From Proteiniphilum sp. (lineage in GTDB: Bacteria; Bacteroidota; Bacteroidia; Bacteroidales; Dysgonomonadaceae): a stretch of 13,362 nt of DNA. A program made the translations under genes and the position numbers. Below are positions 8,021-13,362 of the stretch, one piece after another (position 1 is the first letter of the stretch; every line of letters begins with the position of its first letter). Location of the stretch: assembly GCA_031255275.1 (NCBI GenBank), contig JAIRSV010000118.1, positions 1 through 13,362 on the forward strand. The letters are read 5' to 3'. The notes under the pieces are model-generated. The model made no database searches. It saw nothing but the letters and a program-made list of their open reading frames with translations, and was not told where the DNA came from.

Positions 8021-9268
8021 TTACTCTTCGCTGATCGCTTCCACCGGCTTTATCATCATGGCCCGCTTGGCGGGTATGTATCCGGCCAGGGCGCCGATGA
8101 GGATGAGGATGAGGAGGGAGCCGGCGGCCATGCTGAACGGGATCTGAGGGTCTTTGAAGAACTGGTCGCCCTGACTGAGCAGGATCCCGACAACCCGCAG
8201 CAGTCCCACACCCAGCACGATGCCGAGGAGGCCGGCCAGGACGGTGAGGACGATGCTTTCGCTGAAGATTTGTCCGATGATGTTTCGGGGCGTAGCGCCC
8301 AGCGCCCGCCGGATGCCGATTTCTTTGGTACGTTCGCGCACGGTGACGAGCATGATGTTGCTTACGCCGACGGCTCCCGCAAAGAGCGTCCCCAGTCCCA
8401 CTATCCATATCAGAGCGGCTACGCCGGTGCCCAGGTTGTTGAACATTTTGAACTGTTCTTCGATGTTCATGCTCCATACGGCATCCCTGTCGTCGGGCGA
8501 GATCTGGTGTTGCTGTTTCAATACCTCTTCGATGCGCTCCTGGATTCTTTTCACCGGGACACCTTTTTTGGCGGTGGCGGCGAGCAGGTGGATGATGTTG
8601 CCCTGGTTGAAGGCCTGCTGCATGGTGGAGAAGGGCATGACGACGGTTTCGGCATTGTTTCCCCCGATGTTGACGCCTGATGTGCTGCGGGCTACGCCGA
8701 CTACCTGAAAGTAGATGCCGTTTACGCGGATTTGTTTTCCCGAGGGATCTTCCCCTTTTTGGAAGAGCACTTCGCAGATGCGCTCGCCGATGACGCAGAC
8801 CTTTCGCTTTTCTGCGATGTCGATGTCGTTGATGTAGCGTCCATACAGCATTTTGTTTTTCTCTATCAGGTCATACTCCGGATAGCAGCCTTTCACCATG
8901 TATGAACCGCTTTTTTCGCCCCGCATCACATTTCTGTCACCGCTGTGGTTGAAGAGCATGGGCGAAAGGTATTGCAGTTCGCGCACCTTTTCTCTGATTA
9001 CGGGGATGTCGCTGTTGGTCATGTTCCACCGCCGGCCCTGACGGAAGCCTTTGTAGGGAAGCGTTGTCCGCTGCGTCTCGAAGAAGCAGGAGTTGGTGGC
9101 GAATCCTTCGATTTGCGAAAAGATTCCCTGTTCGAGCGCTTTGCCGGCTCCTACCATCAGCACGAGCATCAGCATCCCCCAGAAGACGCCGAAGGCGGTG
9201 AGCGCGCTTCGGGACTTGTTGTGGGTGATGGTGATCCATATCTCCTGCCACTTGTCTAAATCAAACAT
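8021..9268 (-). CDS. MacB-type ABC transporter permease 2
   Basis: This 415-residue inner-membrane subunit has the MacB architecture without a fused ATPase. It has membrane segments at about 21-41, 282-306, 336-362 and 380-399, and a large periplasmic MacB_PCD domain (about 42-275) between the first two. The FtsX core carries the family signature VSNIMLVTVRERTKEIGIRR at 302-321, followed by ALGATPRN. The C-terminus AGYIPAKRAMMIKPVEAISEE is also typical. Such permeases act by mechanotransmission: ATP hydrolysis in the cytosol drives movements of the periplasmic domain, pushing substrate into the adaptor-TolC conduit. It is a diverged paralogue of permease 1 and probably pairs with it and with the one ATPase of the operon, although homodimers are possible. 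It is separated from permease 1 by the repeat-protein gene. Confidence 0.95.
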   Translation of the reverse strand: MFDLDKWQEIWITITHNKSRSALTAFGVFWGMLMLVLMVGAGKALEQGIFSQIEGFATNSCFFETQRTTLPYKGFRQGRRWNMTNSDIPVIREKVRELQYLSPMLFNHSGDRNVMRGEKSGSYMVKGCYPEYDLIEKNKMLYGRYINDIDIAEKRKVCVIGERICEVLFQKGEDPSGKQIRVNGIYFQVVGVARSTSGVNIGGNNAETVVMPFSTMQQAFNQGNIIHLLAATAKKGVPVKRIQERIEEVLKQQHQISPDDRDAVWSMNIEEQFKMFNNLGTGVAALIWIVGLGTLFAGAVGVSNIMLVTVRERTKEIGIRRALGATPRNIIGQIFSESIVLTVLAGLLGIVLGVGLLRVVGILLSQGDQFFKDPQIPFSMAAGSLLILILIGALAGYIPAKRAMMIKPVEAISEE

Positions 9269-9337
9269 TCTTTTCGGGTATAAGTTATTTGCTTCGCGTC
9301 ACTTGTGCAGCACATACCGTCCGCACCGTCCGCATCT

Positions 9338-10153
9338 TCATCTCTCCATCTTGTGGCTGAGGCTGTCATATTTGAGGCTTCTGTCCGAAGTCCGGGCGCT
9401 CTCCGTCTTTCGGCCGAGGCTGTCATATTCCCAGCGGTATCTGTAGCGGGTGGTTTTTCCGTCCGAGTTCCAGGAACTCTCCTCCGTCTTCCGCCCCGCG
9501 CTGTCGTACTGCCAGGTGTATCTGTAGCGGGTGGTTTTTCCGTCCGAGTTCCAGGAACTTTCTTCCGTTTTTCGCCCCGCGCTGTCGTACTGCCAGATGT
9601 ATCTGTAGCGGGTGGTTTTTCCGTCCGAGTTCCAGGAACTCTCTTCCGTTTTACGTCCCGCGCTGTCATATTTCCAGATGTATTTGTATTTGAAGCTTCC
9701 GTCGGGGTTCAAGGCACTCTCTTCCGTTTTACGTCCCGCGCTGTCGTACTGCCAGGTGTATCTGTAGCGGGTGGTTTTTCCGTCCGAATTCCAGGCACTC
9801 TCTTCCGTCTTCCGTCCCGCGCTGTTGTATTTCCAGGTGTATTTGTATTTGAAACTTCCGTCGGGGTTCAAGGCACTCTCTTCCGTTTTACGTCCCGCAC
9901 TGTCGTACTGCCAGGTGTATTTGTAGCGGGGAGTTTCTCCGTCCGAGTTCCAGGCACTCTCTTCCGTTTTACGTCCCGCGCTGTCGTACTGCCAGGTGTA
10001 TTTGTATTTGAAGCTTCCGTCAGGGTTCAAGGCACTCTCTTCCGTCTTCCGTCCCTTGCTGTCATATTTGATTTTCCGGTCGCTTCCGGCGGTCTGTGCG
10101 CCCGCGCCGGCAAGGACGCAGAGCATGATGATACTGCAAATGATTGTTTTCAT
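9338..10153 (-). CDS. Secreted YD/RHS-like tandem-repeat protein
   Basis: This 271-residue protein starts with a signal peptide (MKTIICSIIMLCVLAGAGAQ, cleavage likely near residue 19-20). The rest is almost entirely tandem repeats of the form TW(Q/K)YDSAGRKTEES followed by one of two endings: type A, ALNPDGSFKYKY (26 residues), or type B, (A/S)WNSDGKTTRYRY (27). After a leading type-A copy (about 28-52) come seven full units at 53-239 in the order B, A, B, A, B, B, B, then a decayed unit (240-271, with YDSLGRKTE and a second YDSLSHK). The YDxxGRKT...G...YxY pattern matches the YD/RHS repeat motif, which forms beta-sheet shells. There is no RHS core or toxin domain. The frame is open to an ATG at 10213, but 10153 starts the signal peptide. 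It lies between the two permease genes of an export operon; function is unknown. Confidence 0.85.
   Translation of the reverse strand: MKTIICSIIMLCVLAGAGAQTAGSDRKIKYDSKGRKTEESALNPDGSFKYKYTWQYDSAGRKTEESAWNSDGETPRYKYTWQYDSAGRKTEESALNPDGSFKYKYTWKYNSAGRKTEESAWNSDGKTTRYRYTWQYDSAGRKTEESALNPDGSFKYKYIWKYDSAGRKTEESSWNSDGKTTRYRYIWQYDSAGRKTEESSWNSDGKTTRYRYTWQYDSAGRKTEESSWNSDGKTTRYRYRWEYDSLGRKTESARTSDRSLKYDSLSHKMER
9442..10053 (-). repeat. 78/81-bp in-frame DNA repeats within the repeat-protein gene
   Basis: About eight tandem units of 78 bp (type A) or 81 bp (type B) are near-identical in DNA, for example GTCCCGCGCTGTCGTACTGC recurs between units. Both lengths are multiples of three, so unit gain or loss keeps the frame. 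Types alternate A-B over the 5' part of the gene, making a 159-bp higher-order unit, and the last three full units are all type B. Confidence 0.9.
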
Positions 10154-10229
10154 ACGATTATTATTTTTTTTTGATTGTTGTTCCTTCACTGTGTATCTGT
10201 ATTTGACATTCACCTCTTCTTTGGCCGGC

Positions 10230-11489
10230 TTACTCCTGTCTCATCGCCTCGATCGGTTTCACCTTCACCGCCTTGCGGGCGGGCAGGTAGCCGGCGATGA
10301 CGCCGGCGACGATCAGCACGCCGGTGGCGAAGAGTGCGTAACCCGCATCCACCGTCGGATTGGTAAATACCGACATTTGCAGTTCGTCGGACGCCTGCGC
10401 GGAGGCGGCCTGCTCCATGAGGAAGTGTATGGCCTCCGTCAGCCCGACGCCAGCCATCAGGCCGATGTAGCCGAAGACGGAGGTGATGAGGATCGATTCC
10501 AGGATGATGCTCTTCAGGATGGACGCGGGCGTGGCGCCGATGGCCTTTCGTATCCCGATCTCCCGCGTGCGTTCTCTGACCGATACCAGCATGATGTTGC
10601 TCACGCCCACGATGCCGGCGATGAGCGTGAGGATGCCGATGATGGTGACGAGAATGGTGATGCCGCCGAATATCTTCATCGTCTCCACATAATTCTCCTG
10701 CGTGTTGCTCACCCAGAGCGCCTGACGGTCATCAGGATCAAAATTCAGCCGCAGCCCCATGATCTTGCGGAGCGATTCGTTGAAGCGATCGTTTTCCTCC
10801 GTGGTTATCAGCCCGTCCACGGTGAAGGCGATCTGATAGAGCTTTCCGCCGGGGTTGAAGATGGCCTGTGCCGTGGAAAAGGGTATGTATACGTTAGGCC
10901 CGCCCCACTGCTCCCGCTTCGAGTTGACCCCTATTACTTTGAACATGAGCTGGCCTACCTTCACATACTCGCCCAGCGGCGACTTCTCTTTGAAGAGGAG
11001 AGCGGCCACCCTCCTGTCCAGGACGATCACCTTGTTCTTCTCCCTCATGTCGAGCTGGTTGATGAAGCGTCCCTCGCCCGCGCCGATCTCCAGATTCTCG
11101 ATGTCGAAGTAGTCAGGCATAACGCCCGTCACCCGGTACGAACCGTATTCGCTTCCGTACGAAACCGTCTGCGATGTGGTGCTGTATGCCGTGATGAGGC
11201 GACTCTCCTCCACCTCGTTCCTGATCAGCTCTACCTCGCTCTCGGTGAAGTGGAGATACCGTTCGGACTTCAGCCCCTTCCACGGCACGGAGGTGGTGCC
11301 CGGCCACAGGCTGACGCGGTTGATGGCGCGCGAACTGAAGTTCTGCATCACTCCGTTTTTCAGACCGTTTCCCGCGCCCAGCAGGACGATGAGGATGAAG
11401 ATGCCCCACGACACCGACAGGCCCGTGAGGATGGTACGCATCCTGTTCCTCTTCAGCGTAGCCATTATTTCCTGAAGCTGATCGGTCAT
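10230..11489 (-). CDS. MacB-type ABC transporter permease 1
   Basis: This 419-residue inner-membrane subunit has membrane segments at about 20-40, 274-299, 325-350 and 383-402. A MacB_PCD periplasmic domain occupies about 41-270, and an FtsX core has VSNIMLVSVRERTREIGIRK at 296-315 followed by AIGATPAS. The C-terminus GYLPARKAVKVKPIEAMRQE is characteristic. It has the same fold and length as permease 2 but has diverged in the periplasmic domain, so the two may form a heterodimer or serve alternative substrates. Its ATG overlaps the ATPase stop in an ATGA tetranucleotide, indicating translational coupling. After its stop come 76 bp and then the repeat-protein gene, with no -7 element in that gap. 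Confidence 0.95.
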   Translation of the reverse strand: MTDQLQEIMATLKRNRMRTILTGLSVSWGIFILIVLLGAGNGLKNGVMQNFSSRAINRVSLWPGTTSVPWKGLKSERYLHFTESEVELIRNEVEESRLITAYSTTSQTVSYGSEYGSYRVTGVMPDYFDIENLEIGAGEGRFINQLDMREKNKVIVLDRRVAALLFKEKSPLGEYVKVGQLMFKVIGVNSKREQWGGPNVYIPFSTAQAIFNPGGKLYQIAFTVDGLITTEENDRFNESLRKIMGLRLNFDPDDRQALWVSNTQENYVETMKIFGGITILVTIIGILTLIAGIVGVSNIMLVSVRERTREIGIRKAIGATPASILKSIILESILITSVFGYIGLMAGVGLTEAIHFLMEQAASAQASDELQMSVFTNPTVDAGYALFATGVLIVAGVIAGYLPARKAVKVKPIEAMRQE

Positions 11490-12208
11490 ACCCTCAGCGT
11501 TTCCGGGCGGAAGGCGGTCGTATGTACGCCGTTCACCCTGCGTGTTTCAAACTCAATCATCCCGTCCTTCAGGTGGATGATCCGTCCTGTCTCCTCGGCT
11601 ACCGACGGCTCGTGCGTCACGATGATGGTAGTGATCCCCTCGCGATTCAGTTCCGTGAGTACCTCCATCACCTCCACGGTCGTTTTGCTGTCGAGTGCCC
11701 CCGTAGGTTCGTCGGCCAGGATGACTTTAGGATTCGAAATCAGGGCGCGGGCAATGGCCACACGCTGCTTCTGTCCGCCCGAAAGCTCGTTCGGCATGTG
11801 CTGCGCCCACTCCCTGAGCCCCATCCTGTCGAGATGTTCCATCGCGATGATATTCCGTTTTTTGCGTCCCACCTTTTTATAATAGAGCGGAAGCGCCACA
11901 TTCTCCAGCGCGTTTTTGAAGCTGATCAGGTTGAATGACTGGAAGACGAAGCCGATCATCTCGTTACGATAAAGCGCCGCCTGCGTCTCGCTGAGATCTC
12001 TGATCAGCGTCCCGTTCAGGAAATAGCTGCCTGCGTCGTAAGCGTCGAGGATTCCCAGGATGTTGAGCAGGGTAGACTTGCCCGATCCCGACGCGCCCAT
12101 GATGGAAACATATTCCCCCGCCTCAATCCTCAGATCTATCCCTTTGAGGACGTGAAGCGAAAGGGCATCCGTGCGGTATGATTTGTGGAGTTGCCGGATT
12201 GTAATCAT
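11486..12208 (-). CDS. ABC transporter ATP-binding protein (MacB/LolD class)
   Basis: This 240-residue cytosolic ATPase energises the two permeases. All nucleotide-binding motifs are intact: Walker A GASGSGKST at 38-46, Q-loop Q90, signature LSGGQ at 142-146, Walker B VILADEP with catalytic glutamate E167, D-loop ALDSKT, and switch histidine H199 in IVTHE. The size and the GEYVSIMGASGSGKSTLLNI block place it in the MacB/LolD/FtsE-like group that works with FtsX-type permeases. It is the first gene of the operon, starting at an ATG about 83 bp downstream of a predicted transcription start, and overlaps permease 1 by 4 bp. It is the only ATPase for two permeases. The C-terminal extension after residue 220 (TRRVNGVHTTAF) is slightly long for LolD, but similar tails occur in Bacteroidota versions. 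Confidence 0.95.
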   Translation of the reverse strand: MITIRQLHKSYRTDALSLHVLKGIDLRIEAGEYVSIMGASGSGKSTLLNILGILDAYDAGSYFLNGTLIRDLSETQAALYRNEMIGFVFQSFNLISFKNALENVALPLYYKKVGRKKRNIIAMEHLDRMGLREWAQHMPNELSGGQKQRVAIARALISNPKVILADEPTGALDSKTTVEVMEVLTELNREGITTIIVTHEPSVAEETGRIIHLKDGMIEFETRRVNGVHTTAFRPETLRV

Positions 12209-12296
12209 ATTAATAAAATTTCTTGTAACCTTTGTGCTGACTGTACCCGTTTAGACTGTAATTCATTCAAAACGGTTACGGTGAAAATGAACGGCA

Positions 12297-12327
12297 CAAA
12301 TGTATTTCAAAACCTTGTACTATGCAA
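12297..12327 (-). promoter_or_regulatory. Promoter of the exporter operon
   Basis: The minus strand has a -7 element TACATTTG (plus 12297-12304), a full match to TAnnTTTG, and TTGC (plus 12324-12327) as a -33-like TTTG with 19-bp spacing. The expected start is near 12291, giving an 80-nt leader before the ATPase ATG. No other -7 match is seen in the gaps inside the operon, supporting a single long message. Confidence 0.6.
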
Positions 12328-12337
12328 TACATAATAC
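12317..12337. promoter_or_regulatory. Candidate operator: 21-bp dyad over the -33 element
   Basis: The segment reads GTACTATGCA, a central A, then TACATAATAC. Sixteen of 21 positions are symmetric around 12327, and the non-central mismatches are transitions. It covers the -33 element of the operon promoter, where a repressor or activator dimer could act. No regulator gene lies in the window. Binding is inference. Confidence 0.4.
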
Positions 12338-12526
12338 TGTAAAGTTTCAAATCTTAACGTTATTTATGCTTTTAAGGATAAAATCCACTCCCCACAGCCT
12401 TAGTTTTATCTTTGTGGAACGGCCTTTCGCCGTAATCACCCTGAAATTCATCATATTGCATTTTCCATTTTTCACTTCTCAGGGACTTTGCCCCTGGCCC
12501 CCACCGGCTTTTATGTCTTGACACAC
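12338..12526. other. Gene-free spacer upstream of the exporter operon
   Basis: No reading frame here looks protein-like. It contains a lone plus-strand TATCTTTG (12407-12414) with a small ACGGC/GCCGT hairpin just after it (12419-12433) and no gene downstream. Near 12472-12492 is a sequence (CACTTCTCAGGGACTTTGCCC) similar in 18 of 21 positions to the one at the edge of the IS4-like element (about 13110-13130). Confidence 0.5.
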
Positions 12527-12611
12527 AGCTCGGGAAACGCCCAGCGGCAAGAGGCAAGAGCCTCATTAATGGAAAGTTGACAGTTGAAAATGTTGGGAAG
12601 CGGAAAAAACC
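12527..12611. repeat. Degenerate copy of the GC-rich mosaic repeat module
   Basis: It begins CAGCTCGGGAAACGCCCAGC and continues into CATTAATGGAAAGTTGACAG, i.e. the same GC module plus AT-rich tail found at 12865-12909 and 12948-13000. It is more diverged than the other copies. Confidence 0.6.
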
Positions 12612-12627
12612 AGCTCGGGGAAAACCA

Positions 12628-12695
12628 GCTCCGGGAGCGCCCGAGTGGCAAGGGGCGGGAGCACCCGCCCCTTGCCGCTCGGGCGTTCCCGGAGC
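12628..12695. repeat. Long near-perfect palindrome with AGCA loop
   Basis: Arms 12628-12659 and 12664-12695 are reverse complements except at two positions, separated by the four bases AGCA. The left arm contains GCGCCCGAGTGGCAAGGGGC. In RNA or single-stranded DNA this would be an extremely stable hairpin. No U-tract follows; instead the right arm runs into the 21-bp tandem array. Confidence 0.9.
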
Positions 12696-12859
12696 CTTTG
12701 GGAAGCATCCCCGAACCTTTGGGAAGCATCCCGGAGCCTTTGGGAAACATCCCCGAGCCTTTGGGAAGCATCCCCGAGCCTTTGGGAAGCATCCCGGAGT
12801 CTTTGGGAAGCATCCCCGAACCTTTGGGAAGCATCCCCGAGCCGTAGGGAAGCACAGAC
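12692..12859. repeat. Tandem array of 21-bp units
   Basis: Seven well-preserved units and an eighth decayed one (from 12839) each consist of GAGCCTTTG followed by GGAAGCATCCCC, with a few substitutions. Every good unit but the third (GGGAAACATCCC) contains the mini-hairpin GGGA-AGCA-TCCC, whose loop equals that of the adjoining long palindrome. The 21-bp length keeps all six frames open across the array, which explains the repetitive reading frames there. Confidence 0.9.
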
Positions 12860-12864
12860 AGTGG

Positions 12865-12943
12865 AAAACTTCATTAATGGAAAATTGAAAGTTGAGAGTT
12901 GAAAATGTTTTTTTAAGAAGTGGAGAAGTGGAGAAGTGGAGAA
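12865..12943. repeat. AT-rich repeat tail and 8-bp tandem repeat
   Basis: The part at 12870-12907 repeats the CATTAATGGAAA... GTTGAAAATG tail seen at 12564-12594. It is followed at 12918-12943 by just over three copies of AAGTGGAG. Confidence 0.7.
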
Positions 12944-12947
12944 AGCT

Positions 12948-12982
12948 AGCTCGGGGAACGCCGAGCGGCAAGGGGCGGGAGC
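12948..12982. repeat. GC-rich mosaic module, third copy
   Basis: This is another copy of the left half of the long palindrome (AGCTCGGGGAACGCC then GAGCGGCAAGGGGCGGGAGC), one base shorter in the middle and followed by CTTCATTAAATG rather than the right arm. Confidence 0.7.
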
Positions 12983-13031
12983 TTCATTAAATGAAAAATG
13001 AGAAAAGAGTTTTTGAGAAATGAAGAAAGAG

Positions 13032-13082
13032 AAAACCAGCTCGGGGAGCGCCCGAGTGGCAAGGGGCGGGAGCACCCGCCCC
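13032..13082. repeat. GC-rich mosaic module, near-identical to 12621-12671
   Basis: The 51 bases match 12621-12671 at 50 positions (mismatch at 13043). The copy keeps the perfect GGGGCGGG-AGCA-CCCGCCCC hairpin (13063-13082) but stops there; the rest of the right arm of the long palindrome is missing. Confidence 0.85.
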
Positions 13083-13166
13083 GACGAACGATAAAGAACT
13101 TTCCACATTCCACTTCGCAGGGGCGTTGCCCAATGTCATTCAGTTAAGGATTAAAAACGGGAAAAC

Positions 13167-13229
13167 CATTGAGTTACGGAAATAAATCCGGTTCTTTGTA
13201 TCGCGAAACAAAAAGAACATAACTCAATG
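13167..13229 (+). promoter_or_regulatory. Inverted repeat enclosing the transposase start
   Basis: CATTGAGTTA at 13167-13176 is exactly complementary to TAACTCAATG at 13220-13229, whose last three bases are the transposase ATG. Inside are a second stem, GTTCTTT (13191-13197) with AAAGAAC (13212-13218), and a small CGGA/TCCG hairpin (13177-13190). A transcript entering from outside the element would hide the start codon in this fold, a known way for IS10 and IS50 to limit transposase made from read-through messages. Confidence 0.65.
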
Positions 13230-13362
13230 ATTGATGCAAATATAGCGATAATCTGCGCATTAAAACAATTTTTAGAAGAAGTAAATAACAGTTCCCTGAA
13301 ACAAACTTATGTGGAACACAAAAGCGACTTTAGTCGTCAAAGAGTCCTGACTCTCAAACGTG
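13227..13362 (+). CDS. IS4-family transposase, N-terminal fragment
   Basis: The frame opens with ATG at 13227 and stays open to the window edge, 45 codons plus one base. The visible residues begin MIDANIAIICALKQFLEEV and include HKSDFSRQRVLTLKR. The DFxRxRxLTxK pattern resembles the N-terminal region of IS4-type DDE transposases, which have DF(T/S)R-R-K-L just before the first conserved helix. The catalytic DDE residues lie outside the window. The gene lies within an apparent IS end and its start codon is inside an inverted repeat. No other in-frame ATG occurs between the upstream stop at 13170 and 13227. Family assignment rests on this short motif plus the IS4-like terminal repeat. Confidence 0.65.
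   Translation, partial: MIDANIAIICALKQFLEEVNNSSLKQTYVEHKSDFSRQRVLTLKR

Larger units (their letters stand above)
13131..13362 (+). mobile_element. Left end of an IS4-family insertion sequence (partial)
   Basis: The sequence CAATGTCATTCAGTTAAGGA at 13131-13150 resembles the terminal inverted repeat I recall for IS4 itself, sharing the core CAGTTAAGGAT. A transposase-like reading frame begins about 95 bp inside. The right end is outside the window, so neither the second inverted repeat nor a target duplication can be seen. The boundary is inferred and may be off by a few bases. Confidence 0.6.

Noticed and set aside
9338..10153. RHS polymorphic toxin
   Set aside because: It is only 271 residues of YD-like repeats with a decayed end. 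It has no RHS hyperconserved core, toxin tip or immunity gene next to it.
9305..10174. 289-residue plus-strand frame opposite the repeat-protein gene
   Set aside because: It is antisense to a gene with a signal peptide and conserved YD motif. It is open only because the 78/81-bp repeats contain no stops in that frame.
9996..11882. 628-residue plus-strand frame opposite permease 1 and the ATPase
   Set aside because: It crosses two well-supported minus-strand genes with intact family motifs and has His/Asp/Arg-rich composition typical of antisense frames.
12407..12433. Plus-strand promoter and small RNA (TATCTTTG followed by a hairpin)
   Set aside because: There is no -33 element, no downstream gene and no U-tract after the hairpin, so the match to the short consensus is likely chance.
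12692..12859. CRISPR array
   Set aside because: The 21-bp units are directly adjacent without unique spacers, and no cas genes are present.
12584..12902. Plus-strand frames with EPLGSIP or SLWEASP repeats
   Set aside because: These have the same origin in the tandem array. There is no support for translation and they are interrupted by the palindrome.
12372..13108. Open minus-strand frames of 114-199 residues with 7-residue repeats (CFPKARG, MLPKGSG, DASQRLG)
   Set aside because: They arise because the 21-bp DNA repeat keeps every frame open. All frames on both strands are equally repetitive, flanks are non-coding AT-rich repeats, and there is no signal peptide, domain or leader.

Overview
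The window looks like chromosomal DNA from a Bacteroidota member, most likely Bacteroidales. The evidence is the set of -7 type promoter elements matching TAnnTTTG, the AT-rich leaders without strong Shine-Dalgarno sequences, a DUF4837 lipoprotein beside pdxA and rlmN, a head-GIN (DUF2807) lipoprotein, and a Bacteroidota-style separate-subunit MacB/HlyD/TolC exporter. I cannot name a genus. Base composition is moderately G+C-rich by eye, with AT-rich intergenic regions.

Left part (1-3533, minus strand): rlmN (23S rRNA/tRNA adenine-C2 methylase), then a DUF4837 lipoprotein, then pdxA (pyridoxal-phosphate synthesis). rlmN and the DUF4837 gene each have their own -7 element. pdxA follows the lipoprotein gene by 57 bp, across a strong GC hairpin. 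A single plus-strand gene (3787-4668) encodes a secreted alpha/beta-hydrolase esterase and is divergent from rlmN.

Central part (4798-12208, minus strand) is the main interest. Seven genes read as one transcription unit, in transcription order: ABC ATPase, MacB-type permease 1 (overlapping the ATPase by 4 bp), a secreted YD/RHS-like repeat protein, MacB-type permease 2, HlyD-type adaptor, TolC-type outer-membrane channel, and a head-GIN beta-solenoid lipoprotein. A promoter (TTGC, 19 bp, TACATTTG) with a 21-bp dyad over its -33 element lies upstream. A convincing intrinsic terminator (12-bp stem, GAGA loop, U8) closes the unit at 4712-4744. Together the genes encode a complete envelope-spanning, ATP-driven export machine: ATPase and permeases in the inner membrane, adaptor in the periplasm, TolC channel in the outer membrane. 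It also carries two extra envelope proteins of unknown role. The repeat protein is built from alternating 26- and 27-residue modules that are nearly identical in DNA and sit between the two permease genes.

Right part (12209-13362) has no credible gene until its end. It holds a mosaic of intergenic repeats: a long near-perfect palindrome (arms of about 31-32 bp, AGCA loop), a tandem array of 21-bp units that each contain a mini-hairpin with the same AGCA loop, an 8-bp tandem repeat, and degraded or near-identical copies of one GC-rich module. The left end of an IS4-family insertion sequence begins near 13131, apparently inside one of these repeats. Its transposase reading frame starts at 13227 and runs off the window, and an inverted repeat overlaps the start codon.
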